Source: Anaerolineae bacterium
GTDB lineage: Bacteria; Chloroflexota; Anaerolineae; Aggregatilineales; Phototrophicaceae
NCBI GenBank assembly: GCA_022843745.1
Contig: JALHNB010000061.1
Coordinates: forward strand, 1-39,769
Length of the DNA stretch: 39,769 nucleotides
Direction of reading: 5' to 3'
Below are positions 16,380 to 25,780 of the stretch, piece after piece. The position numbers and the translations under genes are program-made. Each line of letters starts with the position of its first letter. Positions within the stretch are counted from its first letter, which is position 1. The notes under the pieces were generated by a model. That model worked only from the letters and a program-made list of their open reading frames with translations, was not told the DNA's origin and did not search any database.

Positions 16380-18059
16380 ATGAGACGACCCTCTGTGTAT
16401 CAAATCTTGCTTGTGTTCTGCATCGGTTTTAGCTTGCTTGTGGCGGGGATACCCGCGCTGGCACAAGACTCGAATTTATTGACGAATCCTGGCTTTGAGC
16501 CACCTTTTAGTACGGTTGATGGTGATCCGCCGCGCGAAGTGGCACAGGGATGGGTTCCCTGGCATGTCCCCGCGCCAGCCGGATCGCCGAGTTTTTTCAA
16601 TCGGCAGCCCGAATATTATCCCACCGCGCCGGATACGGCCCGTATCCGATCCGGTAGTGATGCGCAGCAGGTGTTGTCATTTTTTGCTGTGCATACCGGC
16701 GGTGTTTTCCAACGTGTAACTGGCGTTGCGCCGGGTGCAGAGTTGGAATTCAGCGTTTACGCCTATATCTGGTCAACGACATTCGATGAAGCCGACCAGA
16801 GTGAGGAAGATGGCGATGTCATTGTTGATGTTGGTATCGACCCTACAGGTGGAACTGATGGCGAGAGTGAAAACATCGTCTGGTCGAGTTCGGTTGAAGC
16901 TGACGACTCCTATGATGCTTATAAGCAATATACGATTCAGGCTACCGCACAGGGCAGCGCAGTCACGGTATTCATCCGTACTCAGGCGGGCGTACCCGTC
17001 AAGCATAACAATATTTACCTGGATGATGCTTCACTGACCGCAACAGGTGGGCAGCCAGGTGCGCCAACTGAGGCAGTAACGACTGCGCCAACGGAACAAG
17101 CGAGCAATACACCCGTGCCAGCCGCGACGAACACATCAGCCCCAGCAGGCAGCACACTGACCAATACGCCGCGACCTACTGTGGGTATTGTTTCTACCTC
17201 AACGCCAGCCGATCAGCCGCTTCCGACGACTGAAGAACCGACGAGCGAACCACCAACGCCCACATCCGAGCCAACCATCGCCTCAACGGAAGTACCATCT
17301 GAGGTGCCAACGGACATTCCAGCCGCCACCAATACCACTGAGCCGCCAACAAGTACCCTTGCACCATCTTCGCCGACTCCGCTGGTCGAAGAATCGACAC
17401 CGACGACTGAGGGCGGAGAGGCCGGAGAGACGGCAACACCAACGCCTACATCAGAGCCGAAACCAATTAGTGACGAGTTCCCCGGCACGATTATCCACAC
17501 AGTACGACGTGGGGATAATGTGGACAGGCTGGCAACGCTCTACAACAGCACCATCGAAGCGATCACCGCCGCGAACGGGCTGGACGATAGTTATCTGATC
17601 CACGTAGGACAAGCACTCATTATCCCGGTGCGTATTGTCCCAGCACTCACGCCGACAGGTACCGTTGATGTGATTGTTGTGACCGCTACACCTATTGGGC
17701 CAGTGCCACCGATTGGCAGTGGCAATGTCTACACCGTTCAGTTTGGCGATACGCTCTCCCGCATCGCACGCTTGTTTGACACGACTGTTGAAACAGTGGC
17801 GCAGATGAACGGAATTGTGAATCCGAATCAAATTCAGATCGGTCAACAGTTGAATATCCCAGGGCCGCCACCTGCGCCAGAACCTGTACCAACGGAAGTG
17901 CCGCCTGTCGTGGAAACGCAAACCTATATTGTTCAGCCGGGCGACACGCTGAACCGTATCGCGATCCGATTTGGGGTGTCCATCAGTGCGCTGATTCAGG
18001 CGAACGGTATCCGAAATCCGCATCTGATTTATTGGGGACAACTGCTGGTAATCCCATGA
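16380..18059 (+). CDS. Secreted protein with three C-terminal LysM domains
   Basis: From ATG 16380 (GGAGG six bases upstream; a GTG at 16368 would overlap that site) the product has 559 residues. A signal peptide ends near residue 29 (GIPALAQ). A beta-rich domain of about 200 residues starting NLLTNPGFE resembles the carbohydrate-binding-like modules found at the front of secreted proteins. A long Thr/Pro/Ser linker (about 225-365) is probably an exposed spacer. Three LysM domains follow at about 372-416, 450-494 and 515-559 (HTVRRGDN, YTVQFGDT, YIVQPGDT), which bind peptidoglycan or other N-acetylglucosamine polymers. No catalytic domain is seen. First gene of the envelope operon. Confidence 0.9.
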   Translation: MRRPSVYQILLVFCIGFSLLVAGIPALAQDSNLLTNPGFEPPFSTVDGDPPREVAQGWVPWHVPAPAGSPSFFNRQPEYYPTAPDTARIRSGSDAQQVLSFFAVHTGGVFQRVTGVAPGAELEFSVYAYIWSTTFDEADQSEEDGDVIVDVGIDPTGGTDGESENIVWSSSVEADDSYDAYKQYTIQATAQGSAVTVFIRTQAGVPVKHNNIYLDDASLTATGGQPGAPTEAVTTAPTEQASNTPVPAATNTSAPAGSTLTNTPRPTVGIVSTSTPADQPLPTTEEPTSEPPTPTSEPTIASTEVPSEVPTDIPAATNTTEPPTSTLAPSSPTPLVEESTPTTEGGEAGETATPTPTSEPKPISDEFPGTIIHTVRRGDNVDRLATLYNSTIEAITAANGLDDSYLIHVGQALIIPVRIVPALTPTGTVDVIVVTATPIGPVPPIGSGNVYTVQFGDTLSRIARLFDTTVETVAQMNGIVNPNQIQIGQQLNIPGPPPAPEPVPTEVPPVVETQTYIVQPGDTLNRIAIRFGVSISALIQANGIRNPHLIYWGQLLVIP

Positions 18060-18436
18060 GCAGTCAATGGCGAATCCTTCGTAATAGCACCACTGGCCGG
18101 GTGATTCTTGCCCGTGCCAAGTGGTGTACCAGTTTTTTTTGTCACCTCAAGGGGTTGCAGTTTGTACGCCAGCTTCCTGAAGATCAGGGAGTCCTCTTTG
18201 TGACCAAAAGCGAAAGCCGGACGAATACGTCGATACACATGTTCTTTATGTTCATGAGTATCGGCGTTCTCTGGCTGGATAAAAGCGGACGTGTGGTGGA
18301 TAAAACTCTGGCAAAACCCTGGCGACCTTACTATGCGTCTTCAGCACCCGCGCAGTATTTCATTGAGGCTAATCCGAGCATCCTGGAGCAGGTCAAGATT
18401 GGCGATGTGCTGAGGTTTGACGAGGGAGCTGCATGA
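18056..18436 (+). CDS. DUF192 (UPF0127) family protein
   Basis: From ATG 18056, overlapping the LysM stop as ATGA, the product has 126 residues. An upstream in-frame ATG at 18032 lies inside the LysM gene and is not preferred. The DUF192 pattern is visible: QGVLFVTKSES, FFMFMSIGVLWLDKSGRVVDK, and PAQYFIEANP followed by IGDVLRF. DUF192 proteins are usually secreted or periplasmic; this one has no clear signal peptide. Function is not established. Its stop overlaps the peptidase gene. Confidence 0.82.
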   Translation: MSSQWRILRNSTTGRVILARAKWCTSFFCHLKGLQFVRQLPEDQGVLFVTKSESRTNTSIHMFFMFMSIGVLWLDKSGRVVDKTLAKPWRPYYASSAPAQYFIEANPSILEQVKIGDVLRFDEGAA

Positions 18437-19977
18437 AAGTGCATCGCTGGTTGCTGGCAATTTTATCCGTTTGCATGTTCTGGTTGCCTGCTTCGATAGT
18501 CGCGCAGGAAGCAAACCCGAATGTCACCATTCATGTCGTGCAGCGTGGAGAAACACTGTTCCGCATTGCACAGCGTTATGGTCTGACGGTAGATGATATG
18601 GTGCGACTGAACGGCATTACCAATCCGAGCAATATTCTGGTTGGGCAACGGTTGTTGGTGCCAAATGAAAATGCGGCGCCGGTAGATATTCCAACGCAGG
18701 ATCATACGGTTCGCCCCGGTGAAACGCTGCGCAGCATCGCCCAGTTTTATGGGTTAACGGTGCAGGATTTGGTGACTCTTAACCAGATTGCCAACCCTGA
18801 TACGATTTATGTTGGTCAGGTATTAAAAATTCAGGCGAGTGGTACAGCCCCAGCGGAAACAGTGGTTGAGGCGACTATACTGCCAGAGCCACCACTGGAA
18901 GCCACTTCGCTGGCCGAAGCCACTTCACCACCCATACCAACAGCGACTCTGCCGGAATCGCAAACGGTAGCCGCCCAGCCGCAGTCTTCGACATCGAGTG
19001 TGCTCCATATCGTCCAGCGCGGCGAGACGCTTTTTCGGATTGCCACGCAATATGGGTTGAGTGTCAACGAACTGGCGAGCGCGAACAGTATTTCTGACCC
19101 AACGTTGATTTATGCGGGGCAGGAGCTTGTCATCCCGAATGTCGAAGCGCCCCAGGCCGTCGCGCTCGATTTACCTGCACCGCTTACTGGGCTGGATGTG
19201 ATGCCGCAAACGCTGGTTGAAGGTCAGACGGTTCGTTTTCGACTGACAACGAGTAAGCCAGCGACCATCACAGGATCATTTTTGGGGCTTACACTTCATG
19301 ATGGGGCGGAACAGGATAATACGGTTCATACCATCTTGCAGGGGATACCGATATTTACCGAAGCGGGTGTTTATCCATTAACGCTCACGATCACGGATGG
19401 GGCAGGGCAGCAAACGCCATTTTCGATGAATTTGCAGGTTGTTTCAGGCAGCTATGGCAATGAATATATTCAGTTGTTGGCGGATCGGTCAGGTTTGCTC
19501 GACCCAACACTGGAGACCAATGAGCAAAATCTCGTGGCCGGAGTGATGAGTACCTATAATCCGATACGCGCATTTAACGGGGTTATGGGCCTGCCTGCTG
19601 CTGCGACGATCATTTCACGCTTCGGTACCCGACGTGCTTATAATGGCGGCGCATTTGACCGCTTTCATGCAGGTACCGATTTTGCAGGTGCGCCAGGGAC
19701 ACCGATTCTGGCGGCAGGGCCGGGGCGTGTCGTTTTTGCAGATACGCTCAATGTGCGTGGAAACGCGACGATTATCGATCATGGGTGGGGTGTTTTTACT
19801 GGTTATTGGCATCAATCGCAATTTTATGTGCAGCTTGGCGATGAGGTGAGCGCGGGGCAGGTGATTGGCGCTATCGGCTCTACCGGGCGTGTAACTGGCG
19901 CACATCTGCATTGGGAATTATGGGTTGGCGGCACGGCGGTTGACCCCATGCAATGGGTGCGGTTGGCTTTCAACTGA
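18433..19977 (+). CDS. Secreted LysM / M23 peptidase (LytM-type)
   Basis: A 514-residue secreted protein. Signal peptide about 1-25 (SIVAQ). LysM domains at about 33-78, 91-134 and 190-236. A beta-rich middle region (about 250-340) is followed by a C-terminal M23 domain with all zinc and catalytic residues: His412 and Asp416 in RFHAGTDF, His460 in GYWHQ, and H491-L-H493 in GAHLHWELW. Enzymes of this type cut peptidoglycan cross-bridges or serve as activators of amidases; a full set of residues argues for activity. Coupled to the DUF192 gene by ATGA. Confidence 0.95.
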   Translation: MKVHRWLLAILSVCMFWLPASIVAQEANPNVTIHVVQRGETLFRIAQRYGLTVDDMVRLNGITNPSNILVGQRLLVPNENAAPVDIPTQDHTVRPGETLRSIAQFYGLTVQDLVTLNQIANPDTIYVGQVLKIQASGTAPAETVVEATILPEPPLEATSLAEATSPPIPTATLPESQTVAAQPQSSTSSVLHIVQRGETLFRIATQYGLSVNELASANSISDPTLIYAGQELVIPNVEAPQAVALDLPAPLTGLDVMPQTLVEGQTVRFRLTTSKPATITGSFLGLTLHDGAEQDNTVHTILQGIPIFTEAGVYPLTLTITDGAGQQTPFSMNLQVVSGSYGNEYIQLLADRSGLLDPTLETNEQNLVAGVMSTYNPIRAFNGVMGLPAAATIISRFGTRRAYNGGAFDRFHAGTDFAGAPGTPILAAGPGRVVFADTLNVRGNATIIDHGWGVFTGYWHQSQFYVQLGDEVSAGQVIGAIGSTGRVTGAHLHWELWVGGTAVDPMQWVRLAFN

Positions 19978-19987
19978 AGGTTTTGAA

Positions 19988-22498
19988 ATGACAAAGCGCG
20001 CTGAAAATCTGAAATTTTTTACGATGCTCGGCGGTAAAGCGCTGGCTGAAGATGTTCTGGCCTACGAAAAGGTGATGGCACAAAACGATCAGCGTTATAG
20101 CGCACCCAAACCTACCCCCTCCAATTGGCGAATTGTCGGCGCGGTTGAAAAGGCGCACCTTCATGAGCGCAGCCTGCGTCTGGAATGTGAATATGGCTGG
20201 GTTGAGCTATATTGGATTGCCCCGAACTGCCTGCGTATTCGTAAAAGTGACACGGATGATTTTTCACCTCTGTTTTCATATTCGGTAGGCAAAACCGAGT
20301 GGCCGGAAGTACGCTTCGAAATGACCGAAGGGCCGGACGCGATTGAAATGCGGACCTCCTCACTGGTGTGCCGCGTTGGAAAACAGCCGTTTCGTCTTGG
20401 GCTTGAAACGCTGCAAGGCCATCTGATTTGCATCGATTCCGTCGGCCTGCAAAGCCGGGATGATGGCGCAGTGCGTTTGTCGATGAAGATGCATCCTGAA
20501 GAGGCCAGTTATGGGCTGGGGGAGCGTGCGTCAGGCTTAAATCTGCGTGGGAAACAATTCAGCCTGTGGAACACGGATGCGGTTGATTATCAGCGGGGTA
20601 CAGATCCACTTTACTACAGTATTCCGTTTTATCTGGGCGTTCATACGGATGTCGCTTACGGTGTATTCTGGGATAATTCCAATCGAGGGCTGGTCGATAT
20701 TGGCAAGGCTGTGCCGGGTGAATTGACGTTTGAAGCGGAAGCGGGTGAGTTGTGCTATTACCTGTTTGCCGGGTCGGATGTCAATAATGTGCTGTCGCGC
20801 TATACGGAGCTAACGGGTCGGATTCAACTCCCACCGCTTTGGGCGCTTGGCTATCAGCAATCGCGCTTTAGCTATTATCCACAGGCTACGATTCTTGACC
20901 TGGCGAAGAGTTTCCGCGAACGAGGTATCCCCTGCGACGTGATTTATCTGGATATTCATTATCTGGACAGCTTTCGCATATTTACCTGGGATGAAGCGCG
21001 ATTCCCGGATTTGAAAGGCATGATTACCCAGCTTCATAAGCTCGGTTTTAAGGTCATGGCTATTCTTGATCCTGGCATCAAGATGGATACGGACTCACAA
21101 TCCTATCGCAGCGGTTTTTTTAACGATGTTTTTCTCAAATACGCTGATGGTGAAACCGTAATTGCTCCGGTGTGGGCTGGCATGTCGCAGTTTCCCGATT
21201 TTACGAAACCTGCCGCGCGAGCATGGTGGGCGGGGCAGTGTGCAAAATTGCTTGAAGCTGGGATCGACGGCATCTGGAATGATATGTGCGAACCAGCGAT
21301 TTTTGCGCCGGACGGCACTGTCACACTCCCGGATTATGTCCAGCATGATAAAGATGGTTTAGGCGGCAACCATCTTGAAAACCACAACGTATATGGCATG
21401 TTGATGGGGCGATCTTCGCTGGAAGCGCTTATCAAACATCGTTCGGGATTGAGACCTGTGAATATTATCCGAGCAGGTTTTGCCGGGGCGCAGCGTTATG
21501 CCATGTCTTGGACGGGGGATAATACGTCCGATTGGGATCATCTGCGGTTGAGTATCAGTATGACCTTAAACATGGGGCTTTCCGGCGCGCCGCTTACTGG
21601 GCCGGATGTTGGCGGCTTTCAAGGCGATGCAAAAGCGGAATTGGTGACACGCTGGATTCAAGCTGCTTGCTTATTACCATTTTTCCGTACACACACCTCG
21701 TATGGAACTGCCGATCAGGAACCCTGGTCATTTGGACAGCCGTATGAAGTCATCAATCGCCTGATGATTGAGCTTCGCTATCGCCTGATGCCCTATCTTT
21801 ACTCGGTTGTGGCGCAATGCAGGGAATATGGCTGGCCTATTGTTCGCCCTATTTTTACCGCCGAGCCGTATAACCCAGAGATTCGTTCGATTGACGACAG
21901 CTTTCTGCTGGGGAACGCGATTCTGGTCGCGCCTGTTTTGCAGGAAGGCGCGACGAATCGTTCCGTTTATCTGCCTGCGGGTCAGTGGTACGATTTCTGG
22001 TCGAATGAACTTCTGGATGGCGAGGAGCGCATTACTATTCCAGCGCCTTTGGAGCGCTTACCACTGTTTATTCGAGCAGGTACTGCGCTGCCCATGTGGC
22101 AGGAAATGCAGTATGCGGGTGAGAAGACGGTAGAAACGCTGGTGCTGCGGATTTATCCCGGTGACTTCGAAAACATCATTTATGAAGATGCTGGCGAAGG
22201 ATTAGACTATGAAAATGGTGATTATCGCTGGGTGTATATTTCATCGGCCTGGGATGACGATAAATTGATTATTAACCGTCGCGTCGCTGGAAGTTATGAG
22301 CCGTCGTATAAATCAATTCGGCTGGAAGTTTTTGGTTTTGAGGAAGAACCTGCGGAGGTACGCGTAGATCGTCAGGGAGCGCCATTATGGTTCTACGACG
22401 ATGATACGCTGGAATTGACTGTAGAGCCTTTCCGTACCCTTGAAATTACCCGTAAACCCACCACGTCTGAGCGCACGATGCTGCGCAAGACGTGGTAG
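19988..22498 (+). CDS. Glycoside hydrolase family 31 (alpha-glucosidase-like)
   Basis: An 836-residue GH31 enzyme. ATG 19988 is ten bases after the M23 stop; upstream in-frame starts lie inside that gene. The nucleophile is Asp432 in GIWNDMCEP (usual WxDMNE), and the acid/base is Asp511 in SWTGDNTSDW. GLGER (177-181), VIYLDIHYLD (318-327) and FRTHTSYG are GH31 landmarks, and a beta-sandwich domain follows the barrel. There is no signal peptide, so it acts in the cytoplasm on imported or stored alpha-glucosides, or alternatively alpha-xylosides. It is the last gene of the envelope operon, although its link to the LysM genes is unclear. Confidence 0.94.
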   Translation: MTKRAENLKFFTMLGGKALAEDVLAYEKVMAQNDQRYSAPKPTPSNWRIVGAVEKAHLHERSLRLECEYGWVELYWIAPNCLRIRKSDTDDFSPLFSYSVGKTEWPEVRFEMTEGPDAIEMRTSSLVCRVGKQPFRLGLETLQGHLICIDSVGLQSRDDGAVRLSMKMHPEEASYGLGERASGLNLRGKQFSLWNTDAVDYQRGTDPLYYSIPFYLGVHTDVAYGVFWDNSNRGLVDIGKAVPGELTFEAEAGELCYYLFAGSDVNNVLSRYTELTGRIQLPPLWALGYQQSRFSYYPQATILDLAKSFRERGIPCDVIYLDIHYLDSFRIFTWDEARFPDLKGMITQLHKLGFKVMAILDPGIKMDTDSQSYRSGFFNDVFLKYADGETVIAPVWAGMSQFPDFTKPAARAWWAGQCAKLLEAGIDGIWNDMCEPAIFAPDGTVTLPDYVQHDKDGLGGNHLENHNVYGMLMGRSSLEALIKHRSGLRPVNIIRAGFAGAQRYAMSWTGDNTSDWDHLRLSISMTLNMGLSGAPLTGPDVGGFQGDAKAELVTRWIQAACLLPFFRTHTSYGTADQEPWSFGQPYEVINRLMIELRYRLMPYLYSVVAQCREYGWPIVRPIFTAEPYNPEIRSIDDSFLLGNAILVAPVLQEGATNRSVYLPAGQWYDFWSNELLDGEERITIPAPLERLPLFIRAGTALPMWQEMQYAGEKTVETLVLRIYPGDFENIIYEDAGEGLDYENGDYRWVYISSAWDDDKLIINRRVAGSYEPSYKSIRLEVFGFEEEPAEVRVDRQGAPLWFYDDDTLELTVEPFRTLEITRKPTTSERTMLRKTW

Positions 22499-22534
22499 GT
22501 ATAAGTTAATTCCTCAAAAAATCAAGCGGCCCTG

Positions 22535-23677
22535 CTACGATTTGGCATAAGCTTCCTCGTCCAGCGCTTCGAAATTAGTGAACAGGAAATGATCGTGGTA
22601 GTAGTGAATCCACAGGAATGACAGGATCGCTGTGTAGTAGGCGATGTCAAAGTGGCGGTTGGCATCAATATTCGGGATGATTGCACCAGCCAGCGCATAG
22701 ACGATCACAAAGACACTGATCGACCCACCGAGCATCAAAGCACTGAGCAGGTACAGACCTTTGTAGCTATCGGTTTTGCTGAATCGATTCACCAGTGGTG
22801 CGGTTTCATTCAACTTTCCAGCTTTTTGGCGCATCTGGATAATGTAGAAAGTAATGGGCAAATACTGGAATGAATGCCAGGTGTTCGCACCCTGGAAAGC
22901 GGTATCGAGATTGGAGAAGGCCGCCAACGGGAAGAAAACAATGACGCTCAGGGAGATGAAAATCGTTTTCGGCCAGTTGATCGTTCCATCACGCAGTTCA
23001 CCAGCGGTCTTGATGATGTACGCGATCAGTGCGACAACAAATACGCTGGTTGCAGCCACAAAGAACCATGTTTGCTGGAAAGCGCCAGGGATAACCTTGG
23101 TAAGATCGTTTGTGCCAATCGCGAATGACCCCTGGCTGATTTTGTAGGCGGCCATTGGGAACAGGCAGGTCAGAATCAGCGCATAATCAATCCCACGCGA
23201 TACCAGTGTGACACGACTGATACTGCGAACCTTGCGTTCTTTATGCGTATATAGCTCTGTGACGTACATCACCTGATGCAGCACATGCAGCATTGCCCAG
23301 AAGAAAAAGATCGTCAGGAGCAGGTCGAGGTTCAAAAATGCCAGCGAGACGACGATGATCGGGATAATGATTGATGATCGGATGAGCATGGGATAACGCT
23401 TTTTAAAGTCTTTATCCAGCCCCGTTCGTAAAAATGTGGACATCATATGCGGGCCGCCGACGGCAATCGCGACAAAGCCATTGATAACATTGCGGGCCAC
23501 ATCTTCATTTACGCCCGCCTGAATGCCCAGAAGATAGAATATATAGGGCAGCGGAACAACGAGCACACTGAGAACGATATAAGTCAAATCCCAGCGGCGA
23601 TTTTTCAGCCACAGGTTTGACTGGCTCGGAGTATATGTTTGAGATTCGGGTGAAAATCTAGCAGTTGTGACAGCCAT
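22535..23677 (-). CDS. Histidine-rich polytopic membrane protein, unknown
   Basis: A 380-residue protein with about 8-10 membrane segments. Histidines cluster in or near the helices: GGPH77MM, LH131VLH134, NTWH268SFQY and H358YYH361DH363. This is the kind of pattern seen in integral-membrane di-iron or iron enzymes such as the Brp/Blh carotenoid dioxygenases, whose active site uses His residues from several helices. The rest does not match that family clearly, so it is a resemblance only. A strong AGGAGG site precedes ATG 23677. It is convergent with the GH31 gene and upstream of nothing obviously related; probably monocistronic. Confidence 0.78.
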   Translation of the reverse strand: MAVTTARFSPESQTYTPSQSNLWLKNRRWDLTYIVLSVLVVPLPYIFYLLGIQAGVNEDVARNVINGFVAIAVGGPHMMSTFLRTGLDKDFKKRYPMLIRSSIIIPIIVVSLAFLNLDLLLTIFFFWAMLHVLHQVMYVTELYTHKERKVRSISRVTLVSRGIDYALILTCLFPMAAYKISQGSFAIGTNDLTKVIPGAFQQTWFFVAATSVFVVALIAYIIKTAGELRDGTINWPKTIFISLSVIVFFPLAAFSNLDTAFQGANTWHSFQYLPITFYIIQMRQKAGKLNETAPLVNRFSKTDSYKGLYLLSALMLGGSISVFVIVYALAGAIIPNIDANRHFDIAYYTAILSFLWIHYYHDHFLFTNFEALDEEAYAKS

Positions 23678-23776
23678 CGCTCAATTCCTCCTGTGATTAC
23701 CTTACTCACACACTATACCAAATTTATTTAGTGTTGCAAAGTAATTTTAGTTGGAATCGTTGAGAAATGCTATGGA

Positions 23777-24367
23777 TTACTTGGGATTCACCGTAGATTG
23801 CATGACGACATGGTGTTTGCGGCATCGTGCTTCATAGCTTTCCAGCGCACCAACCAGGATAATTGGATCGTCGTAACCCGCTGGCTGCCCATTGACGAGG
23901 CGTTGGGTGAGCGCGGCTTCTTCACCACATACGACGCATATAGCATGTAATTTAGTGACTTCTTCGGCGGCACACAATAACTGTGGCATTGCGCCAAAGG
24001 GTTCACCGCGAAAATCCATGTCCAAGCCTGCTACGATGACTCTTACCCCGCGATTCGCTAACTCCTGGACAACATTCAGAATTTGGGAATCAAAAAACTG
24101 CACTTCGTCGATGGCAACTACAGTAGTTTCCGGCGCGATGAGCGTGAGAATTTCGGAGGCTTGTGTGACGTGCTGGGCTTCGGAATGCTGACCGCTGTGG
24201 CTGGTGACTTTCTGGACACCATCGTAACGATCATCGAGGCTGTGCTTGAAAACTTCGACCTGCTGCTTGGCAATGACAGCCCGCCGTATTCGACGGAGGA
24301 GTTCTTCGGTTTTGCCGCAAAACATGCTGCCGCAAATGACCTCTATCCGTCCGCTGTGGTGTATCAT
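23777..24367 (-). CDS. tdk: Thymidine kinase (type II)
   Basis: From ATG 24367 (GGGGG seven bases upstream) the product has 196 residues; an in-frame start 10 codons further upstream lacks domain support. The ATP site is GSMFCGKT (13-20), the catalytic Glu88 lies in IDEVQFF, and Cys144, Cys147, Cys182 and His185 form the structural zinc site. The enzyme phosphorylates thymidine for salvage. It lies downstream of rpmE in the rplU-rpmA-rpmE run, 69 bases away, so it may share that transcript. Confidence 0.96.
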   Translation of the reverse strand: MIHHSGRIEVICGSMFCGKTEELLRRIRRAVIAKQQVEVFKHSLDDRYDGVQKVTSHSGQHSEAQHVTQASEILTLIAPETTVVAIDEVQFFDSQILNVVQELANRGVRVIVAGLDMDFRGEPFGAMPQLLCAAEEVTKLHAICVVCGEEAALTQRLVNGQPAGYDDPIILVGALESYEARCRKHHVVMQSTVNPK

Positions 24368-24436
24368 ATTTCCCCCTGGAAAATAAAAGGCAGACATATC
24401 GGTGACATGCCTGCCTTTGTGATTTGATACGCGAAA

Positions 24437-24898
24437 TTATTCGGTTTCGGGAATCTCATAGCCCCGGTTGCGGAGCGTCTTCTTGAGGTCAGCCAGAATC
24501 TTGCGACCAATGCCGGGGATTTCCAGCAGGGCTTCATCGCCGCCTTCCTGGAGCTTCTTCATAAAATCGCCAACGACCTCGATGCCATTTTCGGCAAACA
24601 GAGTCACATAGCGTTTCGCCAGGTCAAGATCGGCCAGCGAAAGTGTCGGCGATGTACGTGCTGCGACGCGATCTTCGGCTTTTTGGCGAATAGCCGCGCG
24701 CTGCTGTAGGCGCTTGGTGAAGCGGTCAACCTGGCCTTCGGTATCGACGATGCGCTGCTCACCGGTGTAGAAGGGGTGGCAAGCCGAGCAAATGTCGGTA
24801 CGAATTTCTGCGATAGTAGCCCCAGTTACCCAGGTATTGCCACAGGCGCAAGTCACTTTGGCTTCAGAAAACCACTTTGGGTGGATTGCTTCTTTCAT
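24437..24898 (-). CDS. rpmE: 50S ribosomal protein bL31 with long C-terminal extension
   Basis: The first 60 residues are a normal zinc-binding bL31: MKEAIHPKWF, then Cys17, Cys19, Cys37 and Cys40 and HPFYTGEQRIVDTEGQVDRF. Normal bL31 has about 70 residues; this one has 153. The extra part has a charged helix (about 60-82) and a domain ending ALLEIPGIGRKILADLKKTL (123-142), which looks like a helix-hairpin-helix motif of the type in the RNA polymerase alpha C-terminal domain. No frameshift is visible and the frame is open throughout, so the extension is real coding sequence. It lies between rpmA and tdk. Confidence 0.93.
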   Translation of the reverse strand: MKEAIHPKWFSEAKVTCACGNTWVTGATIAEIRTDICSACHPFYTGEQRIVDTEGQVDRFTKRLQQRAAIRQKAEDRVAARTSPTLSLADLDLAKRYVTLFAENGIEVVGDFMKKLQEGGDEALLEIPGIGRKILADLKKTLRNRGYEIPETE

Positions 24899-24928
24899 GT
24901 TCGTTCCTTACTCAAATTACGCCTTGTT

Positions 24929-25201
24929 TCAGGCCTGGGGTTTTACTGGATAAACGCTGATTTGTTTCTGACCGTCCCGGCCATGCATCCGTTCGAATGT
25001 TACAAAGCCTTCGACCATCGCATAAATGGTGTGGTCGCGGCCAATTCCAACGTTATTGCCGGGATGGAACTTTGTCCCATGCTGGCGCACGATGATATTG
25101 CCGGGGATGACATGCTCTCCGCCAAAACATTTGACACCAAGCCGCTGCGATTGGCTATCGCGGTTGTTGCGGCTGGAACCACCACCTTTTTTGTGTGCCA
25201 T
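24929..25201 (-). CDS. rpmA: 50S ribosomal protein bL27
   Basis: A 90-residue bL27. It starts directly with [20 protein letters not shown], the N-terminal arm that reaches the peptidyl transferase centre, without the cleaved presequence found in Firmicutes. [22 protein letters not shown] and GRDHTIYA are conserved. Start ATG 25201 follows rplU by 11 bases, the usual rplU-rpmA order. Confidence 0.97.
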   Translation of the reverse strand: MAHKKGGGSSRNNRDSQSQRLGVKCFGGEHVIPGNIIVRQHGTKFHPGNNVGIGRDHTIYAMVEGFVTFERMHGRDGQKQISVYPVKPQA

Positions 25202-25212
25202 AATTTATCCCT

Positions 25213-25527
25213 TTATTTTACAGAAATGCCATCAATGCGTAAGCGGGTGTAATGCTGTCGATGACCGCGCTTGCGGCGCAATGTCGTGCGCTGTTTATAA
25301 TGAAATACGATGACCTTGTCGCCCCGGAATTGATCGACCACCGTTACCTTGACCGATGCGCCTTCGACGGCAGGCTGCCCAATAACGGTGCTATCATCGT
25401 TACCAATCAGCAGAATATCGGTAATATCAAAACTCTGGTTCACTTCATAGGGCAAGCGCTCAACATCGAGCGTTTTACCGACTTCGGCACGGTATTGGCG
25501 TCCGCCGGTACGGAAAATTGCGTACAT
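25213..25527 (-). CDS. rplU: 50S ribosomal protein bL21
   Basis: A 104-residue bL21 starting MYAIFRTGGRQYRAEVGK at ATG 25527. The frame is open further upstream for about 52 codons, but that part has no L21 character and crosses a terminator-like hairpin, so it is not coding. The C-terminal basic segment YKQRTTLRRKRGHRQHYT binds 23S rRNA. First gene of the rplU-rpmA-rpmE group. Confidence 0.97.
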   Translation of the reverse strand: MYAIFRTGGRQYRAEVGKTLDVERLPYEVNQSFDITDILLIGNDDSTVIGQPAVEGASVKVTVVDQFRGDKVIVFHYKQRTTLRRKRGHRQHYTRLRIDGISVK

Positions 25528-25620
25528 TGTTTGTCTCCAATCTTCACTTGCCACCGCCGCTGTGCCATACATGCTCAGGGTACAACCTGCGGGGAAAATT
25601 GGCTGTGAATATCGTGGCGT

Positions 25621-25643
25621 AAAAAGAACCCCAAAATATGGGG
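25621..25643 (-). terminator. Terminator-like hairpin in the rplU leader
   Basis: CCCCA (25639-25643 read leftward) pairs with TGGGG (25629-25633), five-base loop, followed on the minus strand by TTCTTTTT. A T-run also follows on the plus strand, so it could act both ways. The stem is short. Confidence 0.5.
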
Positions 25644-25724
25644 CAAGGATTTTTATTATATCTGGTGGGGATTGGCGCGTCAACGGGCAAGAAGCGTTTC
25701 AGCGGGTCAGCTTTTGGTGCAGAA

Positions 25725-25767
25725 TAAAAAGTCCTGAATGCCGAGTAAAGAGCATATTTTTAGGACT
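25725..25767 (-). terminator. Terminator-like hairpin after queA
   Basis: AGTCCT and AGGACT (25762-25767 and 25730-25735) form the outer stem, with an inner ATGC/GCAT pair, followed leftward by TTTTTATTC. The interrupted stem makes it weaker than a classic terminator. Confidence 0.5.
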
Positions 25768-25780
25768 CCGCCCTCGGAAA

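Noticed and set aside
19925-19987. Earlier start of the GH31 gene
   Set aside because: It would overlap the end of the M23 peptidase gene; ATG 19988 is preceded by GAAGG and fits the operon spacing.
25528-25683. Longer rplU frame with 52 extra codons
   Set aside because: The extra part has no L21 similarity and runs through a terminator-like hairpin.
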